In this document: positions 11,206-24,694 of the stretch, in pieces
How the letters are laid out: each line of letters begins with the position of its first letter
Numbering within the stretch: the first letter of the stretch is position 1
NCBI RefSeq assembly: GCF_010015445.1
Contig: NC_053116.1
Location: 3,853,068 to 3,917,067 of the forward strand
Length of the DNA stretch: 64,000 bases
Reading direction: 5' to 3'
Source of the DNA: Perca fluviatilis
Lineage: Eukaryota; Chordata; Actinopteri; Perciformes; Percidae
Translations under genes and position numbers: made by a program
Notes under the pieces: model-generated
What the model was told of the DNA's origin: nothing
The model's database searches: none
What the model saw: only the letters and a program-made list of their open reading frames with translations

Positions 11206-12452
11206 TAGGGATGTCACTAGAACCAATACTTTGGTACCAAGTCAATAACAAAATTCTGAACAGCCGACTGTACTTTCTACAGTACCGCATGTATCGAAAT
11301 GAAATTCTTCCGGACCTGACCCAGGCAGCATATACGCTACAAGTGTTCTTGTCTGCCGTTAAATGCCAAAGAAGAACAAAGCCAACCAATACGGAAGAAC
11401 GGTGAATAGCCCCTCATCTCAGTACACACTCTGATCGCTTGACTGCATGAATGTATTATTATTATTATTATTATTATTATAAGACCTGGATACATTGTCA
11501 AGGCAGGGCCCCTTACATTCCTATTGGAGTTGCACAGTGATGATAAAGCCATCATGGAGCCAAAACCACATATAACCACACTGCTTCCGCACTGTGCGGC
11601 CCATAGAGCAGGCGCATTAGAGACCTCCGCTGGCCGAGCCGGCTACTTTCTGTTTAGCGCTCCGCTAATTTGAATGGGTATTAAATGATTTAATCATGCT
11701 GTTCTTCTAGACTTTCCAAATGTTATCGGACCGAATGGATCAAATTCTGAAAGTGAAACGAGTCATTTCGAAGGGGCTGTGACCCTCGAAATGTTTTACC
11801 CACTGATTTACAGACGTCGCTTACTCCATGTAAGACTATGGGGGAAAAGGTGTTTTTGGGCCAACGGGCATCACATGACGGGGCAGGAGTTGTAATTCCA
11901 CTGTTCTACATCTACGGCGATGGCTTTCACAAGTTCACCTGGAACTCCCACACTGCGAGTAAGTCGGTTTCTCTGTGCCGTTGTTTTTCCCATAGACGAT
12001 AGCAGACATTAGCTAACGTTAGTGCTTGTTCCAGCAGACCTCTGCCAGACTAGCATAACGTCAGTTAACTTTAACTGGCCCGGTTCAGTTGGAAAATACA
12101 ATGGCAGAGAGAAACAGACTTTACTTTACATATCAATGTTTGGGAGTTTCAGGTGAACTAATGGAAGACATTACCGTATGCTAGCTGTCGGGTGATGCCA
12201 GGCCTTAGAACAGGCTGTTGGTCTAGAAGACCCCCCCCCCCCCCTTAACCACCGCAAAACAGTGACAGGAAAAAAAATGATTTAAAAGAAAAAAATGACA
12301 CTGAACAAAGTGTTATCCTTGTTATCCTTATCCTAAAATACACATTATAATAGGAGTGTATGTATAAGTACATGGGTTTTGTTTTAGTTTTTTACTGTGG
12401 TATCAAATTGGGTGTTGAGAATCGTGGAATTTTGCTGGAAATGACATCCCTA
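11206..12452. mobile_element. hAT-like non-autonomous element, 1.25 kb
   Basis: Starts TAGGGATGTCACTAG and ends AAATGACATCCCTA, an inverted pair. The flanks are ATGTCGGA (11198-11205) and ATGTTGGA (12453-12460), an 8 bp target duplication matching at 7 of 8. The interior has no transposase frame. It includes a (TTA)n tract near 11456-11480 and a C-run near 12232-12244. Confidence 0.75.
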
Positions 12453-12665
12453 ATGTTGGATTAGTTACAAAAGGTCCCCAGGCAGAGTTAAACCAGGGAT
12501 GTTGCTGTTGACATCTTAACCCATAAGCCACCTATTTCATTAGTTTAAATTTTGGTACTTGACAAAATTGTTTCACGGGTCCATGACACAGCACTCTATC
12601 CAAAGAGGGTCTCTTTTTGTTCAGTTTTTTAGCCACGTAGAGACATTTAAAAAGGACGATCTTAA

Positions 12666-12916
12666 AAGGCAGGGTTGGTAAAGTTGTGAAGCTAGCAAAT
12701 TTTGAAAGTAGCATCTCCTCTGGGCTCCGTCTAACCCTTTCGGGCTCCGACCCTCACACAGCTGTGCACGAGCATCAGAGCAGAGCGGAGAAAGTACCGT
12801 CATCTCACTCATCGAAACTCATCACTGGCAGCAGCACCTTCTGCTGAGTTTTCTCCAGTAGGCTCGCAGCATTTCAAACAATATACTGCATACAAATTCT
12901 TTACCAACCCTGCCTT
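12666..12916. mobile_element. TTAA-flanked MITE, 251 bp
   Basis: Perfect 16 bp terminal inverted repeats AAGGCAGGGTTGGTAA and TTACCAACCCTGCCTT, flanked on both sides by TTAA (12662-12665 and 12917-12920). TTAA duplication is the signature of piggyBac and Kolobok elements. Non-coding interior. Confidence 0.8.
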
Positions 12917-12920
12917 TTAA

Positions 12921-13618
12921 GTAGTTTTCATCAGTTTATTCTGACTATATATTTAGTCAGAATAAAGTCTGTCTAATTTTGAAGTCAGGAATCACTTAAA
13001 ATGTTAACACATTATGTCACATTCTGGCCTGAAAATGATTTTAAATCAATTATGTTACGTCTTTAGAAAATAGGGATAACTCAGTAGAGGAAACAAAGGC
13101 AGCCTCAAAGAGTCTGATTTTAAGTTTGTGATGAAATAGTGTTCCTATGAATGCTCTTCTCTAAATCGAGAACATCATGTTACTGTTTTTTTGTCTGAAG
13201 CAAACCCATAAGTGACGTGAACACCAGCTGTGGCCATGATGATGTATTTTTTTGGCCTCATCTTTGTTAACAATTTATCCATGTCTTTTATTTCTAAATC
13301 TGTTACTCATTGATGTTAACTAAAACAAATTAAGGTGACTGCAGAAATTCTACTACTGGTACACGTGTTGTTTTAACTCTGTGCGTCACTTGAAGTGCCC
13401 AGTTGCATATAATGCTTCTCTTAGAAGACCATAAGAGCTATCTACGATAGCCTTGGTCAAACACTGAAGATATGTTCAATCACTTCCCATTGGCTGCCTA
13501 GTGCACTATATTTACATGATGCCATTTTGAGATAATTCTGAATGTTTAGAATGTCTTCAAAAATCCCCACAGTGGAACAAAAATATCAGGCCTAGAGCAA
13601 TTTCTTTCTTTTTTTTAA
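12921..13618. other. Intergenic, nothing recognised
   Basis: AT-rich unique-looking sequence. The AATAAA at about 12960 is 2.2 kb past the gpr173 stop and could serve a long 3'UTR, but this is speculative. Confidence 0.35.
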
Positions 13619-14475
13619 CTAGGGTTGTCAATCGATTAAAATATTTAAATCGCGATTTATAACAATATTGTCCGTAGTTAACTCGTGATTAATCGCAAAT
13701 TAATCACAAGTTTTATCTGTTCTAAATGTACTTTAATTCAATTAAATGTTACGTATAGTGTCAAATCACAACAGGAGTTATCTCAGGACACTTTACAGAT
13801 AGAGTAGGTCTAGACCACACTCTATAATTTACGGAGACCCAACAATTTCCCACGAGCAAGCATTTGGCGAGGAAAAACTGCCTTTTAGGCAGAAACCTCT
13901 TTTGAAAGGGATATTTTTCAAGTTTGTAATGCTCTGATCAACATGGGAGCGGGCAAATATGCTTGCTTTATGCAAATCTTTATCATTATTATTATTGCAA
14001 CAATCCAAAACAATGACCGATACTGTCTAGAATATTCTCCAGAATAAGCTCAAAGGTACTGTATGCTCATAAAATCTGCAGAAAGCAGAATATGGCAAAC
14101 TCCAGCCCATCAAGCTGCATCAGATGGCCACACTGACCTGAATGGAACACTACTCTGTAATACTAACACAATGTAGGAGTCCCACCTTTGGAAAGGTTAA
14201 CTAAACATCCCATATTTCATCCATTCATACGTCAGCCGTATGCTCAGCTAGACCGTGGTGTCTGAGGCTGGTTACCGGGGGAACTCACATTGGCAGTACA
14301 TGCACAGAACTTCAGTCCGGTGGAGAGAGCCATCTGGAAGGTTTGTCAACTTTGTTTTCGGCTAGCCGTCCACAACATTACCGCTGCATCGCTTCCTGAT
14401 TTCACAAACTACGGAGCTGGCCCGAGACCCAAATCACAGCGCACACGCAAGTTAATCACACGTCAAAAAAGTTAA
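13619..14475. mobile_element. Degraded DNA-transposon repeat split by an L2 tail
   Basis: Begins TAGGGTTGTCAATCGATT and continues with ATTAATCGCAAATTAATC, a dispersed fish DNA-repeat terminus. It is interrupted at about 13733-13910 by a minus-strand L2 3' tail and resumes with ATGGGAGCGGGCAAATATGC. The distal inverted terminus was not found; the right boundary is approximate. Confidence 0.5.
13733..13910 (-). mobile_element. L2-type LINE 3' tail
   Basis: Minus-strand copy of the tail seen complete at 43085..43680: the TTTTTCCTCGCC block, the GAGTGTGGTCTAGACC block, the AAAGTGTCCTGAGATAAC block, then the (ATTGA)-type end. Another copy lies at 19455..19580. Confidence 0.7.
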
Positions 14476-15111
14476 TGGCGGAAGGAATAGGAAGCGTGAA
14501 CTCGCCACAGACAGACACATGACCTTTTCTCGGCTCAGATATCGTTATGCGCTCTGTCTGTTTCTGTCAGAACAGCTTGCGTTTCTGAAGCATGAAATTC
14601 ACTTGTGAATGTATGGAAATGCCTATTTGCTGAAAATTTGAATCATTTGTTATTGACTTTGTCCTTTATGTGCAAACCGCAAAGCTAGTTTTTGTTGTTT
14701 GTTTTGTCTAGGAAGGAATGCTACCGTTTTCCTTCTACTGTTAGTACCAAATATCAGACATCATTAAAACCAGTGAAGTACAGCCGCAGCTGTGTAATGG
14801 TTACCACATTGATCATCTCACCTGAAAACATGTTTTATTTGGGCTTGTAATTCACAAAAAAATGTTGGCAAAGCAGTTTAGCAGTTTGTCTTCCTCAGAG
14901 GAGGGTTACATAAAGCTGGATGCTGACACAGCGGAAACACAAGCAGCCCTATTCCTGTAAATCGTAGTGACAAAGATGATACTCAGCACAGAGGAACTAT
15001 CAAGTGCTAAATGAGGGAGTGACAAAGCCTGGGCGGTTTCTAAATGTCCATAGGAGTGTAATCCCAACTGCTATTGTTACTGTTATTGAAACTACCCTTT
15101 GGAAATCAGAG
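14476..15111. other. Intergenic, nothing recognised
   Basis: No coding signal, RNA gene or repeat boundary was recognised. Confidence 0.4.
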
Positions 15112-15720
15112 ACAGACAGACAGACAGACAGACCAGACTGATCTCAAGAACTGGCGTATGTATGACACCCCAATTCGTATGCCATTCTGGCGTGTTATCA
15201 AGACGCTTCTCAGCGTGTTTATCAACGCCGTTTGGCCTCCATTGACTTACATTTCCTTGCGATTGCATGCCAATTTACGCCGTAGCGAGTAGTATGAAAG
15301 CCCGAAAATCCGCATAGGGAGGTTGGTCGGGGGGGGGGGATGGGTCAAACAACACAGGACTTTGTCAAACAACACAGGACTTTCACCCAGGAGACCGGGG
15401 ATCGTGTTACGCGTGTCACGTTTCCTAAACCCAGCCGTCCCGTTCTTCTTTACCTAAACCCAACCCGTTCGCCCTGATGCTAATTCCTCAATATAGATAG
15501 CGTAGGATCCCAAAATGGTGGGCGGACTCAGACACCTCCCAAATCGTCACGTGACCGCAAGCTACCATGACGTACTGTATGTCCTCATTCTCAGTACGGC
15601 GTAGACATACACGCGGATAGCTCAAAATGCGTACAGATAACACGCCACTTTGCTTTAGAAAGTGGCGTGTATGTTTACGCCAAGTCATGATGTCACGTTG
15701 GACAGACAGAGAGAGACAGA
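15112..15720. repeat. ACAG microsatellite and foldback-like repeat
   Basis: An (ACAG)n tract at 15112-15133 is followed by sequence with repeated GGCGTRT motifs near both ends. A perfect hairpin lies at 15640-15670: 12 bp arms ACACGCCACTTT / AAAGTGGCGTGT around a 7 nt loop. A short direct repeat TCAAACAACACAGGACTTT occurs twice at 15344-15382. Probably a degraded MITE. Confidence 0.45.
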
Positions 15721-16930
15721 CACACAGACAAACAGACAGTTAGTGCCACCAAAGACTCCGTGATCATGATTACGGTTTAAAGAAATACAAACAACCCACA
15801 GTGTTTATGTCAAAAGTATGACATAAATCCAAACTGATTACTGATCAGATCTTAGGGACATAGCATCCCTGAGGTGCTCCAGCAGCTATCATTTCATCTT
15901 GTGTCATCGCGAGGTAAACAGTACAACTACGCTGGTCACGGGCCGAGATGGCTGGCTCCCAAATCTTTTACCAGCTCCTAAGATTACATATATGGATATT
16001 GTTTGACGGTACAGTAGAGCCAAGGTGAAATTAGACACCAATCATCAGGACTTCACACAGAGTACCGCAGGTATGTGAGGATGCAGTAGAAGGCACATTC
16101 ACTGCTTTATATTTGCATAAATCTAAAACTCAATTAACTGTGCTTCTTTCTTGTTTCTCTCTGAAAATGAACTGTAACTTGAAGTAGAGTTCAGGTGGAA
16201 GTAAAGAGCAGGGCACAGAGATTGTAACTTGTCAGTGAATGTCCGAAAACATGACAGTCTTTAAGATTGAGGGTAGATAGTGTGTTTGGGGGGTTTGAGG
16301 TGCCCCGTTGTCTCTGCCGTGGCACTTCTGACAACACCCGACAACAGCATGCCACAGAGAATCGCTAATCTTGTTTTTATTTTCAGAATTATGGCCTTAC
16401 TCCATAAAAACGTCAAACCAATGCAACAAAGTTGTAGACAAATGTGTCTCTTCTGTTTGCACTGAAGTCACGCAAAAGGAGCAAACGGAAGACTGTACGT
16501 ACACTAGTGACATTTGGAAGACTTGTTGCTCGTCCCATAAAAACCTGGGGGAACTGTGGTCATGGACACATGATGGGAGGGGGGAGAAAAGGACAACGTT
16601 CAAAGTAGTAGAAGTGACTTTTCTATTGCAGACGGATGATCGGAGTGAACCCTACGCTGGATTCCCGTGGGATTGTTTTTCCTCTCGGAAATTAACCTGA
16701 GGGATGATGGGAAAACCACTGCTCTTTCATTGTCATCTCTGAGACTGAGCCAGAGGAACGTGTGGATTCACAGTTGATGCTGGAGAGGCCTGACAGTGCT
16801 TTTTTTAGTTGCCTCGGGCAGAGTATCTTTTGTAAATGTACTGTGACCTCTGTACTATTTAGTGTGTATTATATTGACAGCAAACCAACTTTGAAATGCA
16901 ACCGAAGAGTTCCTGATCCTCCTATTTTTA
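15721..16930. other. Intergenic, nothing recognised
   Basis: A 109-codon plus frame at 16371..16700 has no family resemblance and no splice context; taken as chance. Confidence 0.4.
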
Positions 16931-16936
16931 CTGTGT

Positions 16937-16971
<35 letters not shown>
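16931..16971 (+). repeat. (GT)n microsatellite
   Basis: Short, slightly interrupted GT tract. Confidence 0.9.
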
Positions 16972-16972
<1 letters not shown>

Positions 16973-17112
16973 CTATCGGCAGGTATGATTTTGTGTGTGT
17001 GTGTGCAGATGATGGTTACTTGGATGAAACAGGAAGGTGAGAAGGAAAATACTGACCAGATACATATTGCATTTTGAAGATGTCATTCCTGCAAATGCTT
17101 CCTCAGTATTCT

Positions 17113-17333
17113 TTTTTTTTTTAATTATTATTATTTTTTGGGCATTTTAGGCCTTTGTTTTGACAGGACGGCTGAAGACATGAAAGGGGAGAGAGAGGGG
17201 GAATGACATGCGGCAAAGGGCCGCAGGTCGGAGTCGAACCTGGGCCCGCTGCGTCGAGGAGTAAACCTCATATATATATATATATATATATATATGGGCG
17301 CCTGCTCTACCAACTGAGCTACCCGGGCGCCCA
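17113..17333 (-). mobile_element. tRNA-derived SINE with 13 bp target duplication
   Basis: On the minus strand the element starts GGGCGCCCGGGTAGCTCAGT, a tRNA 5' half with an A box (TAGCTCAGTTGGTAGAGC). It reaches a B box (GGTTCGACTCC) near 17233, then a tRNA-unrelated part and an A-rich tail with AATAAT repeats. It is flanked by TCCTCAGTATTCT at 17100-17112 and 17334-17346, a perfect 13 bp duplication typical of LINE-mobilised SINEs. A (TA)n tract at 17271-17294 sits between the A and B boxes. Confidence 0.88.
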
Positions 17334-17760
17334 TCCTCAGTATTCTCATGTTGGCCATTTCCCTGACGCAACGATCTGAATGTGTTTTCGAACCAATGAA
17401 GTTTACCCAAAGCCCCTTTTGTCAACCACAAGATTATTAATAATTGGACTGACATTTTTATTTAAACATATTTAGGGATAATGTACGACAAAGGTTGAGA
17501 TGAAGCATCCAGACAGGCCAAATGTCATTACACACACTGGCCTCTTTCTCAGTGTTTCATTGGAGAATTAATACATTTTTGAAAAGCATCTCAAACTACA
17601 CATTTTCATGATGAGAAATCCAAGATGTATACATAACAAAAGCCTTTGAATCAAGCAGCATTGTGTTTAAAGGATAACAACAAAGGATTGTGCTTGGGTC
17701 TTCTGTTAGTAATACCAACGCTGCTGAGATCTGGGAACACAGCATCAGGCAGCTTGGAAG

Positions 17761-18183
17761 TAGTCTCGCTTTGCCAGACCTTCCTCCAAAGCGCGCTGGA
17801 GGAGGGTCTGGCAGAGAGCATTCGGGGATGGGAGAAAACATGCTCTGGAACTATTGGCATTTCTTCAAACCAATCACAATTGTCGTGGGCGGTGCTAAGA
17901 AAGAGAAAAGCAGTGGTGCCGCTGCAAAATAGCCTCGGGAAGGAACTTGTTTTGGTGGAACGTGTACGTTCAAAAGTAGTTTTAGTCGGGCGAGAGAAAA
18001 CTCCGATTGGACAGATAGTCTAGCTAGCTGTCTGGATTTACCCTGCAGAGATCTGAGGAGCAGTTAACCATAGTCCTCACAAATCCACCGGACGGATATC
18101 TGGCCTATATGAGTGAAATCCGGTGGATTTTTCCGGCGGCAACGGAGCAATCCCGGAGGCGGAACGTCGAGGATATAGACTAG
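17761..18183 (+). mobile_element. MITE family B, complete copy
   Basis: Starts TAGTCTCGCTTTGCC and ends ATATAGACTA(G); the terminal TAGTCT/AGACTA pair is inverted. Flanked by CTTGGAAG at 17753-17760 and 18184-18191, an 8 bp duplication pointing to a hAT-like element. Relatives: 724..1127 (partial), about 28815..28985 (reverse, partial) and about 58310..58375 (fragment). Confidence 0.8.
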
Positions 18184-19454
18184 CTTGGAAGCAACCAGTA
18201 AAATCGCCACTCAAATTGTCTGTTGTAAACATTCATCCCAGTTTGGAGTCCCATTTCCTGCTTCAACTTGAACCAGGAACCAACCACACAAGTTGATTTC
18301 CTGTCGTTTAGATCAACGTTTCCAACCTGTCTGATCATCTGACTGCCCGGGTTCCCTTCCGTCAGACCTTTGTTTGTAGCCAAGTCGCCACGCTCCCAGA
18401 TCTCAGAAGTAACCAACAAAAAGAATGCCCAAAATTATAAAGAAATGAAACCCAAGTTATAATAAACTGGACTTATCCTTTAATCTTTGCCTTTTTGTTT
18501 CAAAGATTGGCTCTCTAACAGCCTGGTGACATCAGGAATGGTTTGTTCCACTTAACCAAGCAGCAGCAGAGCTAAGCTAGCTAGACTAGACGCCACAATG
18601 TCAACTTTCTGGTTTACAGAAGTCCCTCAAAGTTGAATCTAGTAGTTCTGTTTATAAAAAAAGAAAATTGAATTTAGTGTGAATAGTTTGCCGGTGTGCA
18701 ATGAGCCAGATACCAATTTGACAAGTGAATGTCCCAATGAGTGTGTGGTTGTTGTGGTGTGTTACTGGTCCAGACTTCACAGTAACAGGATATCACAGCA
18801 GATCTATATATATATGTAGAGCATATCTTTGGGAAGAACGCCAAATATTGCAATGTCTTAGAGAGGGTGCCAGGCCTGTGAATTCTAAGGACACTGTTTC
18901 ATTTTAACCTTAAAGTAGAACGTTAAATGTGGTTAAAGGTTCAAAGAAAACCTCATCTCAGTGCATCCTGAAGTCAAATATCATACATGAAAAAAAAATA
19001 CCAAGAGGTTTGAAGGATGTGAAAGGAATTTCTTCTGACCACTGAATCGCGGAGGCAGGTCAGACGCTGCGGTTTCCCTTGGTTCTGTATTGTTAAAAAA
19101 CAACAAAAAAAAAATATGGTTGAGCTATGACGCATGTCTCTGGCGATTTCTGATTTTTGTTGTCGATTTTGTAATGAAAATAAATTTCATTTGAAATTAT
19201 CAGAACATTATTATCATTCCCTATGGCAGAGTCTTCCCAGAATGTCTGGGCTTGATAGATCCATGTCAAAAACATATTTTCCATACTGCGTACTACTACA
19301 TGTCATTCAGGGTCATTCACACACACACACCACTGAGGTTCAGGGACTATTTCTTTGGTAGAAAGTTGTTCAATATTTCAACAGCTGTCACTACTTTCAT
19401 ACTAACTGACACGTGAAGTAGTTACAGTGCATGCAAGTGACAGTATAACTGCTT
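18184..19454. other. Intergenic, nothing recognised
   Basis: AT-rich, with no coding or repeat signal I can name. Confidence 0.4.
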
Positions 19455-19580
19455 TCAGTGCTTACACAATTAAATTTTATTTATGTCAAATCATAACCGG
19501 AGCTATCTCAGGACACTTTACAGATCGAGTAGGTCTAGACCACACTCTATAATTTACAGAGACCCAACAATATCAAACTG
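19455..19580 (-). mobile_element. L2-type LINE 3' tail fragment
   Basis: Shares with 13733..13910 the blocks TATCTCAGGACACTTTACAG and GTAGGTCTAGACCACACTC. Truncated; no coding part. Confidence 0.65.
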
Positions 19581-19939
19581 CTCCAAACTGCTCTATTGTA
19601 GTCCAGCCTTTACTCAGTGTTCAAACTATACCATGGCTTTCGGGGGAGCCCTTATTTTATTTTTTTTTCCGGGGAGGTGCCCTACGTCTTACAAAGATAC
19701 ATAACGGCTACAAGTGTATGCACTGTACAGGATTTACCCTATTATACTTTATCAACAGGAATGGATAGATCAAACAGCCAGCCACAAATAGTCTATAAAC
19801 AAAGCATCAGGCTGTCTTTGAGATTTCACATGAACAACGGTTAAAGTTACTCAGGCTACCGAAGAATACCAGAACTCCTCCGTTCAGTTAGACCTTAGCA
19901 ACGCACCCCAAGCTTCCATCCTTAACAAACAGCCATGTA

Positions 19940-21571
19940 CAGTGCCTTGCGAAAGTATTCGGCCCCCTTGAACTTTTCGACCTTTTGCCACATTTCAGGC
20001 CTCAAACATAAAGATATAAAACTGTAATTTTTTGTGAAGAATCAACAACAAGTGGGACACAATCATGAAGTGGAACGAAATATATTGGATATTTCAAACC
20101 TTTTAAACAAATAAAAACTGAAATATTGTGCGCGAAAATTATTCAGCAGCCCCCTTAAGTTAATACTTTGTAGCGCCACCTTTTGCTGCGATTACAGCTG
20201 TAAGTCGCTTGGGGTATGTCTCTATCAGTTTTGCACATCGAGAGACTGACATTTTTGCCCATTCCTCCTTGCAAAACAGCTCGAGCTCAGTGAGGTTGGA
20301 TGGAGAGCGTTTGTGAACAGCAGTTTTCAGTTCTTTCCACAGATTCTCGATTGGATTCAGGTCTGGACTTTGACTTGGCCATTCTAAAACCTGGATATGT
20401 TTATTTGTGAACCATTCCATTGTAGATTTTGCTTTATGTTTTGGATCATTGTCTTGTTGGAAGACAAATCTCCGTCCCAGTCTCCGGTCTTTTGCAGACT
20501 CCATCAGGTTTTCTTCCAGAATGGTCCTGTATTTGGCTCCATCCATCTTCCCATCAATTTTAACCATCTTCCCTGTCCCTGCTGAAGAAAAGCAGGCCCA
20601 AACCATGATGCTGCCACCACCATGTTTGACAGGGGGGATGGTGTGTTCAGGGTGATGAGCTGTGTTGCTTTTACGCCAAACATAACGTTTTGCATTGTTG
20701 CCAAAAAGTTCGGATTTTGGTTTCATCTGACCACAGCACCTTCTTCCAAATGTTTGGTGTGTCTCCCAGGTGGCTTTTGGCAAACTTTTAAACGACACTT
20801 TTATGGATATCTTTAAGAAATGGCTTTCTTCTTGCCACTCTTCCATAAAGGCCAGATTTGTGCAGTATACCCACTGATTGTTGTCCTATGGACAGAGTCT
20901 CCCACCTCAGCTGTAGATCTCTGCAGTTCATCCAGAGTGATCATGGGCCTCTTGGCTGCATCTCTGATCAGTCTTCTCATTGTATGAGCTGAAAGTTTAG
21001 AGGGACGGCCGGGTCTTCGTGATTTGTAGTGGTCTGATACTCCTTCCATTTCAATATTATCGCTTGCACAGTGCTCCTTGGGATGTTTAAAGCTTGGGAA
21101 ATCTTTTTGTATCCAACCGGCTTTAAACTTCTCCACAACAGTATCTCCGGACCTGCCTGGTGTGTTCCTTGTTCTTCATGATGCTCTCTGCGCTTTTACA
21201 CGGACCTCTGAGACTATCACAGAGCAGGTGCATTTATACGGAGACTTGATTACACACAGCTGGATTCTATTTATCATCATTAGTCATTTAGGTCAACATT
21301 GGATCATTCAGAGATCCTCACTGAACTTCTGGGAGAGTTTGCTGCACTGAAAGCAAAAGGGGCTGAATAATTTTGGCGTCCCACTTTTTCAGTTTTTTAT
21401 TTGTTAAAAAAGTTTGAAATAGCCAATGAATTTCGTTCCACTTCATAATTGGGACCCACTTGTTGTTGATTCTTCACAAAAAATTACAGTTTTATATCTT
21501 TATGTTTGAGGCCTGAAATGTGGCAAAAGGTCGAAACGTTCAAGGGGGCCGAATACTTTCGCAAGGCACTG
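19940..21571 (-). mobile_element. Tc1-like transposon, complete ends, dead transposase
   Basis: A 1.63 kb element bounded by TA on both sides (19938-19939 and 21572-21573), the Tc1/mariner target duplication. The ends are CAGTGCCTTGCGAAAGTATT and its complement, extending into long inverted repeats of roughly 200 bp. The transposase is on the minus strand. The high similarity of the two long arms suggests fairly recent insertion. Confidence 0.95.
20160..21136 (-). pseudogene. Tc1-family transposase, frameshifted
   Basis: The N-terminal part (21136-20813) carries the HTH DNA-binding region with the GRPSKLS linker motif. The C-terminal part (20846-20160) carries the DDE catalytic core: HGGGSIMVWACFS, FQQDNDPKHKA with the second Asp, and SPDLNPIENLWKELK with the Glu of the DD34E triad. 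The two parts are in different frames around 20813-20846. A second shift occurs near 20715-20755: the expected KKVLWSDETK motif with the first catalytic Asp is readable only in the alternative frame. With at least two shifts the enzyme cannot be made. It ends ...AAKGGATKY, the family's usual C terminus. Confidence 0.92.
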
Positions 21572-21573
21572 TA

Positions 21574-22084
21574 TATGGGCTCTTCCAGTCTCTCCACTGC
21601 TGGCTGTTCCAATGTAACAGGAGAGAGAGGACCAAGAGGGTTAGGATGGTGACCGGCCTCTGACGAGCTGTTACCACCTCCATCTTCAGCCAGAGAGGAC
21701 ATTATTTCTTCAGCTTATTCTTGCGTTGTCACCCCGGCGGGAGGTGTCTAACAGGGCTTGCAGCAGGTGAATTAGTCGTGCTATTAACGTCATTGCTACA
21801 CAATTTCTTAGTAAAAACTAAAATTAATTAAACTGCCTTGTTTTCTTTTTGCCATGGCTATATGATGCTTACTGCAGAATGGATTTCAAGGATTTTGCGC
21901 GCCGATTATTGGCCACCAACGTTTATACTTTTCCTACGAGTCTTTGAGTTAAGTAAAGTAAACTAAACTAAACATGAGTTGAATTTGCACCGCAGCACCG
22001 CCACGCCTTGATGCTCATGACACGAATAAGCATGTATAGTTATCTTTATTGAAGTGAATTAGGTTTAAATCTCAGTCATGCTTG
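21574..22084. other. Intergenic, nothing recognised
   Basis: No feature recognised. Frames of about 70 codons are short and without family resemblance. Confidence 0.4.
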
Positions 22085-22740
22085 AATGAATGACATTTTA
22101 GCAATTTTACACATAATAATCCACGATGATCACATTACACAAAACTGAAATTGCACGTCAAAGTGACACACTGTCAATATTTTTAGAGACCCCCCAAAAA
22201 TTTCACAAATCACATTTTCAGGGGAGCCCATGTCTTATTAAGGGGAGCCGAGCCCCCCGTAGTTCACACCCTGTCTTTACTTCCGGGACAAACATGCATC
22301 ACTTTGTAACACACGTTATAATGCTCACCTAGCTGCTAGCGTGTCACGCCCTCATACTCTGCTTCTGACTGGCTAGTAGTCCTTACCTAGGTACTGTCAG
22401 GGCACGCCCTCATACTCTGCTTCTGACTGGCTAGTAGTCCTTACCTAGCTACTGTCAGGGCTCGCCCTCATACTTTGCTTCTGATTGGCTAGTAGTCCGT
22501 ACCTACTTACTGCGCATGTGCGACTCCCAACAAAGATGGAATAGAAGTGAGATGTCTCACTCTGTAGCTAAAACCGAGAGCTTAACACACAGGGTGAAAA
22601 GAGGAGCTGCAGCAATGTGTTTTTTGAAAATTAAATCATTTTACACATAATAATCCACGATGATCACATTACACAAAACTGAAATTGCACGTCAAGATGA
22701 CACATTGTCAATAATTTTAGCGACCCCCCACCCCCCCCAA
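22085..22740. repeat. Long direct repeat pair around a 58-59 bp tandem repeat
   Basis: About 105 bp at 22093-22195 (ACACATAATAATCCACGATG onward) recurs at 22630-22735 in direct orientation. Between them, three copies of a 58-59 bp unit start at about 22344, 22403 and 22461 (core CGCCCTCATACTCTGCTTCT). No coding potential. Confidence 0.75.
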
Positions 22741-22823
22741 AATTCATTTTCTCCACCTCATTATCTGCTCACAAATTAAAACTTATGAATGAAAGCGTAA
22801 CCTCTTTGCTATTGTTCTTTTAG

Positions 22824-24694
<1,871 letters not shown>

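Noticed and set aside
12960..12966. AATAAA as the gpr173 polyadenylation signal
   Set aside because: 2.2 kb from the stop with a transposon between; no supporting downstream element.
16371..16700. 109-codon plus frame
   Set aside because: No recognisable domain, no splice or promoter context; probably chance.
17232..17333. A functional tRNA gene
   Set aside because: The A and B boxes are there, but the region between them holds a TA tract, and the unit continues into a SINE body with an A-rich tail and target duplication.
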